DNA of 64,000 nt from Diplonema papillatum. Lineage: Eukaryota > Euglenozoa > Diplonemea > Diplonemida > Diplonemidae. The stretch spans positions 351,123 to 415,122 of the forward strand of contig JAPJBO010000090.1 in the NCBI GenBank assembly GCA_030068145.1, read 5' to 3'. Under the pieces are notes generated by a model. It did no database searches, was not told the DNA's origin, and was given only the letters and a program-made list of their open reading frames with translations. Shown here piece by piece: positions 19,684 through 32,325 of this stretch; the stretch's first letter is position 1; each line of letters starts with the position of its first letter. Both the position numbers and the translations under genes were made by a program.

Positions 19684-20579
19684 GCTGCTGCCGCCTGGTA
19701 GTGGCAGCACGGAGCCGGGACGGCGTATGGGTGGTGGGTGTGCTGGTGCTGCTGCTGCTGCTGCTGCTGGTGCTGCTGCTGCTGGTGCAGCGCTACGGGG
19801 ATCACCAGCTGCGAGCAGAACGAGGCTTTGGGGGATTGCAGGTTTTGTTGCTCCAGCTGCTGGTGCTGCTGCTGCTGCTGCTGCTGGTGCAGCGGCGGCA
19901 CTACGGGGATCACCAGCTGCGAGCAGAACGAGGCTTTGGGGGTTTGCAGGTTTTGTTGCTCCAGCTGCTGGTGCTGCTGCTGCTGCCGGGACAGCATGGG
20001 GGGTGCAGCAGCCGCGGCCGCGTCCCACGAACCTTCGCAACCGGCGACGGTCGGGTAGCACGCGGGCTGCGCCGCCGGCCACGGCAGCGCGGGGGGGGCC
20101 GGCGCTCCCGCGGGGGTCAAACAACACTCAGCCCCAGCAGCAGCAGCAGCAGCAGCAGCGGTTGGGGCCGCGTTTCCGGCGGTGCCTCCACCTGCCGCTG
20201 CAGCTGCCGCTGCCGCCGCCTCGGCCCTGTCGCGGCGGAGCCGCTCTTCGGACGCGCGCGACCGGCGGATGTGGAGCAGGTGGCACGCGGGCCCAGCCTT
20301 CGGGCACTCGCCGTTGAGGAACGGGATGCAGCGGGCGAGGCCTTCCTGGCCCCGCCGCGCGCCCTTCGGCCACCGCCACGGCATCTTGCACTCGGCGCAA
20401 CGCAGCATCTTGACGCCCTTCCGCTGGCGGACGTCGTCCCAGCAGTTGTGCGCGCACGGCGGGGTGAACCGGCTCTCCTGCCCGGCCTCAGCCCCGTCGA
20501 AGTCCTCGCCCGCGAAGTCATCCTCAACCCTCGGCGCAGCGGCGGCGGCGGCGGCGGCGGCAGGGACGGCGGCGGACAT
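18954..20579 (-). CDS. CCCH zinc-finger protein, poly-Q/Ala-rich, one module
   Basis: 541 residues, ATG start, no intron needed. The N-terminal module has a first zinc site C42-x-H44-N-x-W ... RQRKGVKMLR-C61-x2-C64 and then a CCCH finger C84-x7-C92-x6-C99-x3-H103 ending LLHIRR. It is followed by an Ala-rich stretch, two near-identical copies of a LEQQNLQ(T/S)PKASFCSQLVIP block between short Q/H runs, a run of more than 20 glutamines (encoded by CTG repeats at 19617-19683 on the plus strand) and a Ser-rich tail. CCCH fingers usually bind RNA, so a role in mRNA metabolism is likely but inferred. The paralogue is at 55164-57653. A 240-bp GT run begins about 29 bp upstream of the start codon. High GC at third positions sets it apart from flanking repeats. 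Confidence 0.85.
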
Positions 20580-20607
20580 TCTTCTGTTGTTCCTACTTTT
20601 TCCGATG

Positions 20608-21437
<830 letters not shown>

Positions 21438-21915
21438 CCAACCTGTCTCACGACTCGTAAACCCGACACGGGATCTGGATGTGAATTTAGAAGTTGCCGT
21501 TCGCCGAAGCTAGTCGTGGCCCGATAAATCCGATATGCCCTGAGTAACTCACGCATTCCGATTTGCCTTAAATATGATGATTCAACCATTCATTCCATTC
21601 CATTCAAATTGACCAACATCGAGAGACTCTGGGTGGATTCATCACTTTTTTCCAAATTCACATCCGGGTTTCTCCTGATCCAACCCACTCTTTCGAGTGG
21701 AGCCGAACCAGGAGATAACCGTAGGAACCGGCCACAGGCTCAAACCCTCGGAACAACAAGGCTCCTCAGTGCGTTACGCCCGCCGGTCCATTCGGACTCG
21801 TATAGACCCGGTTGGAGCCACGGGATCTGGATGTGAATTTGGAAGTTGCCGTTCGCCGAAGCTAGTCGTGGCCCGATAAATCCGATGTGCCCTGAGTAAT
21901 TCACGCATTGGGTGC
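21438..21915 (-). repeat. rDNA-derived duplication
   Basis: CACGGGATCTGGATGTGAAT ... GAAGTTGCCGTTCGCCGAAG ... CCCTGAGTAA occurs twice (21468-21556 and 21819-21909). The left copy is preceded by CAACCTGTCTCACGACTCG, an altered copy of the LSU block at 22040. 21555-21700 recurs at 48650-48795. Confidence 0.7.
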
Positions 21916-21954
21916 TGGCTTCGAGGATTGTAACCGTAGATACCAGGGACTACA

Positions 21955-22127
21955 AACGGGAGTTCCTCTCGTACTACCCCGTATTGCTGTCGGAATGCGC
22001 TGGCCCGATGGGCTCTCTCTCCATCAGTAGGGTAAAACCAACCTGTCTCACGACGGTCTAAATCCAGCTCACGTTCCCTGTTTGTGGGTGAACAATCCAA
22101 CCCTTAGACAGTTCTGCTTGTCTAGGT

Positions 22128-22159
<32 letters not shown>

Positions 22160-22755
22160 AACGTCGCTATGAACACTTGGCTGCCACAAGCCAGTTCTCC
22201 CTGTGGTAATTTTCCTGTCACCTCCGGCTTCATCCCTTGAACATGAAGCAAGACCAAAGGATCGTTAGGCCATGCTTTCACACACCGAGGATCGGTACTG
22301 AAGATCGTGTATCGAGAAAGCTTTTACCCCTATGCTCTACGCGAGATTTCTGTCCCACTGAGCTTGCCTTAGGACACCTGCGTTAATGTGCATATAAGTC
22401 GAACCTTGAGTGCGTGTGCCCCTCCGAAAGAAAGGTCCATCACACTAGTTCCAGGCTACTTAGCCCGGGTCTCTGGGTCGCGTCCCCCTCCTTCTCTTGG
22501 TCGCCTGCTCTTGCGTCTTGCTGGTCCGTCCGGGCTGGTCGCTTCGCGCTTCTCCTTCGTCTTGCATCACCTCGTCTCCACTGGGCTTCTTCGGCTTGTG
22601 CCACCGCGGGCGACGCGGGCTGCTTCACTGCTCGTCTCCGCGTGGACTGCTCTGTACTCGTTGCCTTATCCGCGATTGCCGCTTCTCGTATCGACCGCGC
22701 CTGCCTTTCCTGCTTTAATGTGCAACAAATGTGCCGCCCCAGCCGAACTCCCCAC
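21955..22755 (-). rRNA. LSU (28S-type) rRNA 3' region, interrupted
   Basis: Minus-strand LSU sequence. 21963-21976 is the sarcin-ricin loop (AGTACGAGAGGAAC when reversed). 22020-22390 matches the conserved region from TTTACCCTACTGATG through GACCGTCGTGAGACAGGTT, CTTTTTGATCCTTCGATGTC and CTAAGGC. 22725-22755 gives GCCAGGTGGGGAGTTCGGCT and GGGGCGGC, the P-loop region. Between these lies a 322-bp insertion flanked by TTAATGTGCA repeats. The helix spanning the insertion still pairs with two G-U pairs. The conserved mid-molecule segments expected upstream are not found, so this is a fragment or pseudogene. Confidence 0.75.
22393..22714. mobile_element. 322-bp insertion in LSU rRNA with 10-bp direct repeats
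   Basis: Bounded by TTAATGTGCA at 22383-22392 and 22715-22724. Removing one repeat plus the insert restores continuous LSU sequence. The insert is purine-rich on the rRNA strand. I see no group I intron core, homing-endonuclease frame or inverted-repeat ends. Confidence 0.6.
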
Positions 22756-23899
22756 CTGGCTTTTCGTGATAACAATCAATTGTAATAATTGTTTGGAGAA
22801 GATTGGCCAGCCGATCATATTCTCTCACCAACAGGCTAATCCTCCGCTGCAAGTGGCGGATGCGCGGCTCGATCCGTTGCGAAGAGGTAGTACGCCTGAG
22901 AGTGCTTAATGCAGCCCGACGCCACAGTTTTTTCTGTGTATCATCCTTCCGCCCTTCTTGATCGTTGCCTTCAGGCGCACGAGCACACAACACCGCAACG
23001 GCTTACCCCCGGCTTCGTCCTATCCGCACGGAGAAACAGTCTACCATCTTTCGTCCGTTTGCTCACTATGGTACTCAGGAGCTCTGATGCCTAGAGACAT
23101 GGGTACCAGTATTGGGACCACTTGTGAAGCAGGTATCAACCACCTACGTACACCACATACACCCACAGGCCGCACTGGTTGTAGGCCATCGCGCGGCCGA
23201 GTTGGAAAGATTCGCTAACTTGTCCCGTGAATGCTTGCTTTGGCTTCGCTATTTCAATTCGAGCACTACCGACCGTCCGGTCAATCTATTTAAGTCTTTC
23301 ACGACGAAGGCATGCTTCTGGCGACCGTTCCCGTCCACCCCCCTCTCTTCGGCTAGTGCATCGAATTGCTACCACGGTCGTTCGTCGTACCTGCCGACCC
23401 ACGGCGCACTCGGCGGGCACTTTTCACTTACTGTACAACGAGCAGGAGAAACAGTGGAAACGCATGCAGAAAAAGGGCCGACTCTAGCCATGCCTCCTTT
23501 CAGCCTACCTACTCTATACAGCATCATGCTGTATGTGGTGGTATGTACGCACACCACAGCGAGTGCATACTGTGTGTATACATGGTACCAATATATGGTC
23601 CTCAGGACCTCTCAACGCGTCTCCCGCCGCTGCCTACTTCGGGCCAGGAGAAAAGGAGCGAGAAAACGGGAGCCCCTTCATTTGTTTTTCAAGTGGCTCG
23701 GTTCTACGTACTCTTCCTCCCGAGTGCATCCTTCTTTTTTTTCTTTGTTGTCAGACTGTTGTTTTCTTTCTTGAAGAGTGAAAACACTCGCTGTGGTGTG
23801 TCGCTTTGACACTCTGTGGTTTTCGAGTCACCGGTGACTTTCAGCAACTGGCGAATACACGAGGTATCGGGGCGTGTCTTCGCATGTCGTCCACGTTGT
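22756..23899 (-). other. Scrambled or diverged rDNA-like sequence
   Basis: 23000-23065 (GGCTTCGTCCTATCC ... ACCATCTTTCGTCCG) looks like a second, more decayed copy of the LSU domain II block at 23905-23985. A palindrome ATACAGCAT-C-ATGCTGTAT lies at 23515-23533. The universally conserved central LSU segments are absent. Confidence 0.45.
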
Positions 23900-24045
23900 G
23901 GGTCAGCCACTACCGCAACGGACCTCCACCAGGATTTCCCCGGCTTCGTCCTATCCAGGCATAGTTCACCATTGTTCGGGCCAACAAGTGTACTTAACCT
24001 CAAAGTCCGATTGCACCTCTCATAAAAGAAGTTCGCAAACACCGC
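23900..24045 (-). rRNA. LSU rRNA fragment, domain II
   Basis: Plus-strand text CGGACCTCCACCAGGATTTC ... GGCTTCGTCCTATCCAGGCA, TAGTTCACCATTGTTCGGGC and GATTGCACCTCT is the reverse complement of the eukaryotic LSU block that normally reads GGTGAACTATGCCTG. Confidence 0.7.
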
Positions 24046-24224
24046 GCGGCTCTGCAAATGGCAACTAAAATATGCGCCGTGCGACTTTTTAGCGTTTTAC
24101 TGTGGTTTAAGAGGTTTTCAGTGCCGGTTCCACCCCCTACTAATCGACTACACATTGCATGTGGCTGAAAGATTTATATTGAGTTTTCTTGTGGTTCCGG
24201 GCAATGGCCTCGGTTTTCGTGGAA
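24046..24224. other. Intergenic, no gene seen
   Basis: Short stretch without recognised features. Confidence 0.35.
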
Positions 24225-24417
24225 TCCCCTGGGATTCGAAAGGAGATGGTGATCCGGTGGCCTTACTTGCATGTACAAGGGGTGCACTTGGGAAGTTCAT
24301 GGGAAGTACAACTCTCATTTTACCCAATTTGGGGTGTACTTGGAGAGTACTCGGCAAGTTCTTAGTACGTTCGTGGGAAGTTAAGTTTTCTACTGTGGAT
24401 CACACCAGGAGAGCACA
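24225..24417 (+). repeat. Family M dispersed repeat
   Basis: GATCCGGTGGCCTTACTTG, then TGGGAAGTTCATGGGAAGT and GGCAAGTTCTTAGTACG. Related copies are at 47630-47730 and 50205-50370. Confidence 0.6.
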
Positions 24418-24645
24418 CAAAATACTCGAGGGACTGCCTTGTGCTCATTTCAAAAGAGGCTAGAGGGGGAGCAAACAAAACAACTACAAAGTGGGTCTTT
24501 TTTGTGGAACGCTTACGCCCGCCACTAAACCCAGCTTTACCTGTGTTTCGTGTGGGCTACAGCACGTTTACCCTCCTTTGATCTATCGCAACTGGCAGTC
24601 TCCTCAAGCATTTCCTACAAAGCAGGTGCTTATACAAAAATACTC
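24418..24645 (+). repeat. Family C copy
   Basis: AAAATACTCGAGGGACTGCC through CTACAAAGCAGGTGCTTATAC, joined directly to family B. Confidence 0.75.
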
Positions 24646-24925
24646 GTTGCTGCTTCGACTCCGAATGGAAGGGAGGAAATATAGAGGTAAGGGGCAAATA
24701 CAATACAAACACAATCTGATTTGTTCTTCGCTTACACCACCGTGTGTTGCTTTCTCACTCAGGACTTTGACCTGTTGTGTTTGTGTGATTTGTCGTGTCG
24801 GGGTAGACCCGCATGACCTCACGGCCGTTCAACACGTGGTTCGGTAGTTACAGCACTTGGGTTCCCTTCTGTTCTTTGTCGGGCAGCATCGTCGAGCATT
24901 TCCTTTGGCTGGCGCCTATGTAAAA
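24646..24925 (+). repeat. Family B copy, long form
   Basis: Includes the upstream GCTTCGACTCCGAATGGAAG ... GTAAGGGGCAAATACAATAC segment also present at 36900 (inverted), 46120 and 51190, then the core CGCATGACCTCACG ... GCATCGTCGAGCATTTCC. Confidence 0.8.
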
Positions 24926-25171
24926 AAAAAAAGGGTGCACGGTGTGGTCTGCGTTTGTCAGGTTTTGCGCCACCTCTCCAACCTCTCTTTTGGCGAGCGG
25001 ACACGAAGGAGCTCGCTCAGGGATTCCACCAACATGGCAACACCAAGGCAGCAGTCGTCAGCATTGCACAATCCTTGGCGGCGAGCGATTCGCGCACTTC
25101 CCCGTGCGAGCGAGTCTCGCGACTGGAATGAGGACTCAAAACTGTGACCGAAGTGGCGACTGCTGACCACG
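24926..25171. other. Intergenic, no gene seen
   Basis: No recognised family or coding frame. Confidence 0.35.
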
Positions 25172-26260
<1,089 letters not shown>

Positions 26261-26470
26261 GGATTGCAAGAACGTGCTTGAAATAGATATGTGCTCCAAC
26301 ACCGCACTGGTCCCGTCTGCGCCGTGTTTCGATCCTTTAAGCCATGGACACATAAGGCGGACCATCATCAGCGCGGAACCTGAGTGTGCTGCAGACAGGA
26401 TAGCGGTGTGAGTCTGGTTTGTCAGGCGGCTGTTCATAGCTCGTCACAGCCAGGACCACCCGTAGGTTTG
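26261..26470 (+). repeat. Family A copy, near full length
   Basis: GGATTGCAAGAACGTGCTTG, CAACACCGCACTGGTCCCGT, GCGGACCATCATCAGCGCGG, GTTTGTCAGGCGGCTGTTC and CACAGCCAGGACCACCCG. Confidence 0.8.
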
Positions 26471-26756
26471 CGGCGGTGTGGAGGGGGGCAGTCAATTACA
26501 CGACAAAATGACAAGTTTTATCACAGAGTGGCCCCTACGATGGTGACATACTCCGTGCGATTATCCACCCACTCACTCACTTTGAGGCCTCTAAAAACCA
26601 GCTGTCTGAGGGGAATCGCATACTTCGGCACTAGGCCAGTCCTTTGAGGAAGTTGCCTCACTTCAAGGGTGATACTGTGCAATGTTGTGTGTGTCGGCAG
26701 TGTGAAAAGTTCGCTTGTAACTCCGCGGAGAGTCTTTGGTAAAGTAATTGGTACCT
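26471..26756. other. Intergenic, no gene seen
   Basis: Left of the satellite; no recognised family. Confidence 0.35.
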
Positions 26757-26878
26757 CCGAAAACCCCGTAATGCGTAGTTCCTGCGTAGCTGAAACGGCG
26801 AGGGCTACATTTATAAGTCAAGTCACAAACCCTGTCAGGACCGTTTGGACACTCAGTTAGACACCAGCTGCATGTGAA
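26757..26878 (+). repeat. Left flank of the satellite, shared with 12385-12540
   Basis: CGTAATGCGTAGTTCCTGCG, AAACGGCGAGGGCT, CCTGTCAGGACCGTTTGG and AGCTGCATGTG align with the single-copy locus at 12385. Confidence 0.75.
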
Positions 26879-29800
26879 GTATCAAAATGTAGCCCTACCC
26901 CGTATTGCGGAGTTCCTGCGTACTTCGGTACTTCGGTTTTCGGGGGTACCGTATCAAAATGTAGCCCTACCCCGTATTGCGGAGTTCCTGCGTACTTCGT
27001 TACTTCGGTTTTCGGGGGTACCGTATCAAAATGTAGCCCTACCCCGTATTGCGGAGTTCCTGCGTACTTCGGTACTTCGGTTTTCGGGGGTACCGTATCA
27101 AAATGTAGCCCTACCCCGTATTGCGGAGTTCCTGCGTACTTCGTTACTTCGGTTTTCGGGGGTACCGTATCAAAATGTAGCCCTACCCCGTATTGCGGAG
27201 TTCCTGCGTACTTCGGTACTTCGGTTTTCGGGGGTACCGTATCAAAATGTAGCCCTACCCCGTATTGCGGAGTTCCTGCGTACTTCGGTACTTCGGTTTT
27301 CGGGGGTACCGTATCAAAATGTAGCCCTACCCCGTATTGCGGAGTTCCTGCGTACTTCGGTACTTCGGTTTTCGGGGGTACCGTATCAAAATGTAGCCCT
27401 ACCCCGTATTGCGGAGTTCCTGCGTACTTCGGTACTTCGGTTTTCGGGGGTACCGTATCAAAATGTAGCCCTACCCCGTATTGCGGAGTTCCTGCGTACT
27501 TCGTTACTTCGGTTTTCGGGGGTACCGTATCAAAATGTAGCCCTACCCCGTATTGCGGAGTTCCTGCGTACTTCGGTACTTCGGTTTTCGGGGGTACCGT
27601 ATCAAAATGTAGCCCTACCCCGTATTGCGGAGTTCCTGCGTACTTCGTTACTTCGGTTTTCGGGGGTACCGTATCAAAATGTAGCCCTACCCCGTATTGC
27701 GGAGTTCCTGCGTACTTCGGTACTTCGGTTTTCGGGGGTACCGTATCAAAATGTAGCCCTACCCCGTATTGCGGAGTTCCTGCGTACTTCGTTACTTCGG
27801 TTTTCGGGGGTACCGTATCAAAATGTAGCCCTACCCCGTATTGCGGAGTTCCTGCGTACTTCGGTACTTCGGTTTTCGGGGGTACCGTATCAAAATGTAG
27901 CCCTACCCCGTATTGCGGAGTTCCTGCGTACTTCGTTACTTCGGTTTTCGGGGGTACCGTATCAAAATGTAGCCCTACCCCGTATTGCGGAGTTCCTGCG
28001 TACTTCGTTACTTCGGTTTTCGGGGGTACCGTATCAAAATGTAGCCCTACCCCGTATTGCGGAGTTCCTGCGTACTTCGGTACTTCGGTTTTCGGGGGTA
28101 CCGTATCAAAATGTAGCCCTACCCCGTATTGCGGAGTTCCTGCGTACTTCGTTACTTCGGTTTTCGGGGGTACCGTATCAAAATGTAGCCCTACCCCGTA
28201 TTGCGGAGTTCCTGCGTACTTCGGTACTTCGGTTTTCGGGGGTACCGTATCAAAATGTAGCCCTACCCCGTATTGCGGAGTTCCTGCGTACTTCGTTACT
28301 TCGGTTTTCGGGGGTACCGTATCAAAATGTAGCCCTACCCCGTATTGCGGAGTTCCTGCGTACTTCGGTACTTCGGTTTTCGGGGGTACCGTATCAAAAT
28401 GTAGCCCTACCCCGTATTGCGGAGTTCCTGCGTACTTCGTTACTTCGGTTTTCGGGGGTACCGTATCAAAATGCAGCCCTACCCCGTATTGCGGAGTTCC
28501 TGCGTACTTCGGTACTTCGGTTTTCGGGGGTACCGTATCAAAATGTAGCCCTACCCCGTATTGCGGAGTTCCTGCGTACTTCGTTACTTCGGTTTTCGGG
28601 GGTACCGTATCAAAATGTAGCCCTACCCCGTATTGCGGAGTTCCTGCGTACTTCGGTACTTCGGTTTTCGGGGGTACCGTATCAAAATGTAGCCCTACCC
28701 CGTATTGCGGAGTTCCTGCGTACTTCGTTACTTCGGTTTTCGGGGGTACCGTATCAAAATGTAGCCCTACCCCGTATTGCGGAGTTCCTGCGTACTTCGG
28801 TACTTCGGTTTTCGGGGGTACCGTATCAAAATGTAGCCCTACCCCGTATTGCGGAGTTCCTGCGTACTTCGGTACTTCGGTTTTCGGGGGTACCGTATCA
28901 AAATGTAGCCCTACCCCGTATTGCGGAGTTCCTGCGTACTTCGGTACTTCGGTTTTCGGGGGTACCGTATCAAAATGTAGCCCTACCCCGTATTGCGGAG
29001 TTCCTGCGTACTTCGGTACTTCGGTTTTCGGGGGTACCGTATCAAAATGTAGCCCTACCCCGTATTGCGGAGTTCCTGCGTACTTCGGTACTTCGGTTTT
29101 CGGGGGTACCGTATCAAAATGTAGCCCTACCCCGTATTGCGGAGTTCCTGCGTACTTCGGTACTTCGGTTTTCGGGGGTACCGTATCAAAATGTAGCCCT
29201 ACCCCGTATTGCGGAGTTCCTGCGTACTTCGGTACTTCGGTTTTCGGGGGTACCGTATCAAAATGTAGCCCTACCCCGTATTGCGGAGTTCCTGCGTACT
29301 TCGGTACTTCGGTTTTCGGGGGTACCGTATCAAAATGTAGCCCTACCCCGTATTGCGGAGTTCCTGCGTACTTCGGTACTTCGGTTTTCGGGGGTACCGT
29401 ATCAAAATGTAGCCCTACCCCGTATTGCGGAGTTCCTGCGTACTTCGGTACTTCGGTTTTCGGGGGTACCGTATCAAAATGTAGCCCTACCCCGTATTGC
29501 GGAGTTCCTGCGTACTTCGGTACTTCGGTTTTCGGGGGTACCGTATCAAAATGTAGCCCTACCCCGTATTGCGGAGTTCCTGCGTACTTCGGTACTTCGG
29601 TTTTCGGGGGTACCGTATCAAAATGTAGCCCTACCCCGTATTGCGGAGTTCCTGCGTACTTCGTTACTTCGGTTTTCGGGGGTACCGTATCAAAATGTAG
29701 CCCTACCCCGTATTGCGGAGTTCCTGCGTACTTCGGTACTTCGGTTTTCGGGGGTACCGTATCAAAATGTAGCCCTACCCCGTATTGCGGAGTTCCTGCG

Positions 29801-31702
29801 TACTTCGTTACTTCGGTTTTCGGGGGTACCGTATCAAAATGTAGCCCTACCCCGTATTGCGGAGTTCCTGCGTACTTCGGTACTTCGGTTTTCGGGGGTA
29901 CCGTATCAAAATGTAGCCCTACCCCGTATTGCGGAGTTCCTGCGTACTTCGTTACTTCGGTTTTCGGGGGTACCGTATCAAAATGTAGCCCTACCCCGTA
30001 TTGCGGAGTTCCTGCGTACTTCGGTACTTCGGTTTTCGGGGGTACCGTATCAAAATGTAGCCCTACCCCGTATTGCGGAGTTCCTGCGTACTTCGGTACT
30101 TCGGTTTTCGGGGGTACCGTATCAAAATGTAGCCCTACCCCGTATTGCGGAGTTCCTGCGTACTTCGGTACTTCGGTTTTCGGGGGTACCGTATCAAAAT
30201 GTAGCCCTACCCCGTATTGCGGAGTTCCTGCGTACTTCGTTACTTCGGTTTTCGGGGGTACCGTATCAAAATGCAGCCCTACCCCGTATTGCGGAGTTCC
30301 TGCGTACTTCGGTACTTCGGTTTTCGGGGGTACCGTATCAAAATGTAGCCCTACCCCGTATTGCGGAGTTCCTGCGTACTTCGGTACTTCGGTTTTCGGG
30401 GGTACCGTATCAAAATGTAGCCCTACCCCGTATTGCGGAGTTCCTGCGTACTTCGGTACTTCGGTTTTCGGGGGTACCGTATCAAAATGTAGCCCTACCC
30501 CGTATTGCGGAGTTCCTGCGTACTTCGGTACTTCGGTTTTCGGGGGTACCGTATCAAAATGTAGCCCTACCCCGTATTGCGGAGTTCCTGCGTACTTCGG
30601 TACTTCGGTTTTCGGGGGTACCGTATCAAAATGTAGCCCTACCCCGTATTGCGGAGTTCCTGCGTACTTCGTTACTTCGGTTTTCGGGGGTACCGTATCA
30701 AAATGTAGCCCTACCCCGTATTGCGGAGTTCCTGCGTACTTCGGTACTTCGGTTTTCGGGGGTACCGTATCAAAATGTAGCCCTACCCCGTATTGCGGAG
30801 TTCCTGCGTACTTCGTTACTTCGGTTTTCGGGGGTACCGTATCAAAATGTAGCCCTACCCCGTATTGCGGAGTTCCTGCGTACTTCGGTACTTCGGTTTT
30901 CGGGGGTACCGTATCAAAATGTAGCCCTACCCCGTATTGCGGAGTTCCTGCGTACTTCGTTACTTCGGTTTTCGGGGGTACCGTATCAAAATGTAGCCCT
31001 ACCCCGTATTGCGGAGTTCCTGCGTACTTCGGTACTTCGGTTTTCGGGGGTACCGTATCAAAATGTAGCCCTACCCCGTATTGCGGAGTTCCTGCGTACT
31101 TCGGTACTTCGGTTTTCGGGGGTACCGTATCAAAATGTAGCCCTACCCCGTATTGCAGAGTTCCTGCGTACTTCGTTACTTCGGTTTTCGGGGGTACCGT
31201 ATCAAAATGTAGCCCTACCCCGTATTGCAGAGTTCCTGCGTACTTCGGTACTTCGGTTTTCGGGGGTACCGTATCAAAATGTAGCCCTACCCCGTATTGC
31301 GGAGTTCCTGCGTACTTCGTTACTTCGGTTTTCGGGGGTACCGTATCAAAATGTAGCCCTACCCCGTATTGCAGAGTTCCTGCGTACTTCGGTACTTCGG
31401 TTTTCGGGGGTACCGTATCAAAATGTAGCCCTACCCCGTATTGCAGAGTTCCTGCGTACTTCGTTACTTCGGTTTTCGGGGGTACCGTATCAAAATGTAG
31501 CCCTACCCCGTATTGCAGAGTTCCTGCGTACTTAGTTACTTCGGTTTTCGGGGGTACCGTATCAAAATGTAGCCCTACCCCGTATTGCAGAGATCCTGCG
31601 TACTTAGTTACTTCGGTTTTCGGGGGTACCGTATCAAAATGTAGCTCTACCCCGTATTGCAGAGTTCCTGCGTACTTCGGTACTTCGGTTTTCGGGGGTA
31701 CC
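26879..31702. repeat. 72-bp tandem satellite, 67 units
   Basis: Exactly 67 x 72 bp, from GTATCAAAATGTAGCCCTAC to TTCGGTTTTCGGGGGTACC. Units are nearly identical. The main variation is one base (CTTCGGTACTTCG versus CTTCGTTACTTCG), plus two ATGCAGCC units exactly 25 units apart (about 28474 and 30274). Divergence rises only at the right edge (GCAGAG from about 31155; CTTAGTTAC at 31535 and 31607). Because 72 is divisible by three and the unit lacks stops, very long frames run on both strands. Both begin at non-ATG codons and the 24-residue unit has no methionine on either strand, so I call it non-coding. Confidence 0.97.
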
Positions 31703-31750
31703 AGCAATGATTCGAGTGCACAGCAGTGCCGACGCTGCAATTTATTCGAT

Positions 31751-31779
31751 GGGGGCTGCCGCTGTGAGCGGCAGCCCCC
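31751..31779. other. Perfect 13-bp hairpin at the satellite's right edge
   Basis: GGGGGCTGCCGCT, loop GTG, AGCGGCAGCCCCC. A T-poor context argues against a terminator. It may be a relic of an element end. Confidence 0.8.
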
Positions 31780-32029
31780 GTCCAATAATCACCATTGAGT
31801 CGGGGCTTTTGTGTTTCCGACGATCACCGGTTTCGCCTTTCGACCTTTTGATTGATTGTTCTGGACTTGGTCACAGCCACTGCGCCCTCCACGGGTCTCA
31901 CAACTATCGCGTTCTCTCGCCGGCTCTCTTCGCGGCTACTCGCGTCCCCCGCACCTCGGCGTGCCTGTCGGCGCAAACGGGAAAGCGAAGATTCCGATTC
32001 CTTTTCGGAATATGAACTGGTCAGTAACT
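31780..32029. other. Family R fragment, otherwise unassigned
   Basis: GTGTTTCCGACGATCACCGG and CCTTTCGACCTTTT at 31811-31847. No gene. Confidence 0.45.
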
Positions 32030-32325
32030 TCCAAGAAAAGTTGCAACCGACAAGGGTTGCACCACGGCGAAAGCGCGGCAAAGGTGACCCTTTTGGAGTC
32101 ACGTAGCGAAAAGCTAGCATAGTGTGGTACTCATTTGCTAGCAAATGACTCCCCACTAACGCAACAAGAAGTGTCAATACCACCCAACGACTGCGACGCG
32201 CGTGCGAAATGTCGGACGCTAGCGTCTGTCAAGAGCATGCGTGACTCAGCCGTGTAATAAAGGTGAGATGAGAGGCGTCGGCTCACTCTGTCAAAGGACC
32301 ATACCACTAACGCACCAAGAAGACG
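32030..32325 (-). repeat. Family I module, inverted copy with palindrome
   Basis: GCAACCGACAAGGGTTGCAC, GGAGTCACGTAGCG, then CATTTGCTAGCAAATG (perfect palindrome, about 32129-32144), ACTAACGCAACAAGAAG twice and GTCGGACGCTAGCGTCTGTC. The opposite orientation is at 60920-61080. Confidence 0.75.

Noticed and set aside
22393-22714. Group I intron in LSU rRNA
   Set aside because: I could not find a recognisable catalytic core or homing-endonuclease frame, and the exact 10-bp flanking duplication favours element insertion.
26879-31702. CRISPR-like array
   Set aside because: Units are contiguous with no unique spacers, no cas genes, and the context is eukaryotic.
26857-31785. 1,642-residue minus-strand and 1,553-residue plus-strand frames as giant repeat proteins
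   Set aside because: Both arise because a stop-free 72-bp unit is repeated 67 times; they begin at TTG or GTG, the unit has no methionine, and substitutions are nonsynonymous as readily as synonymous.
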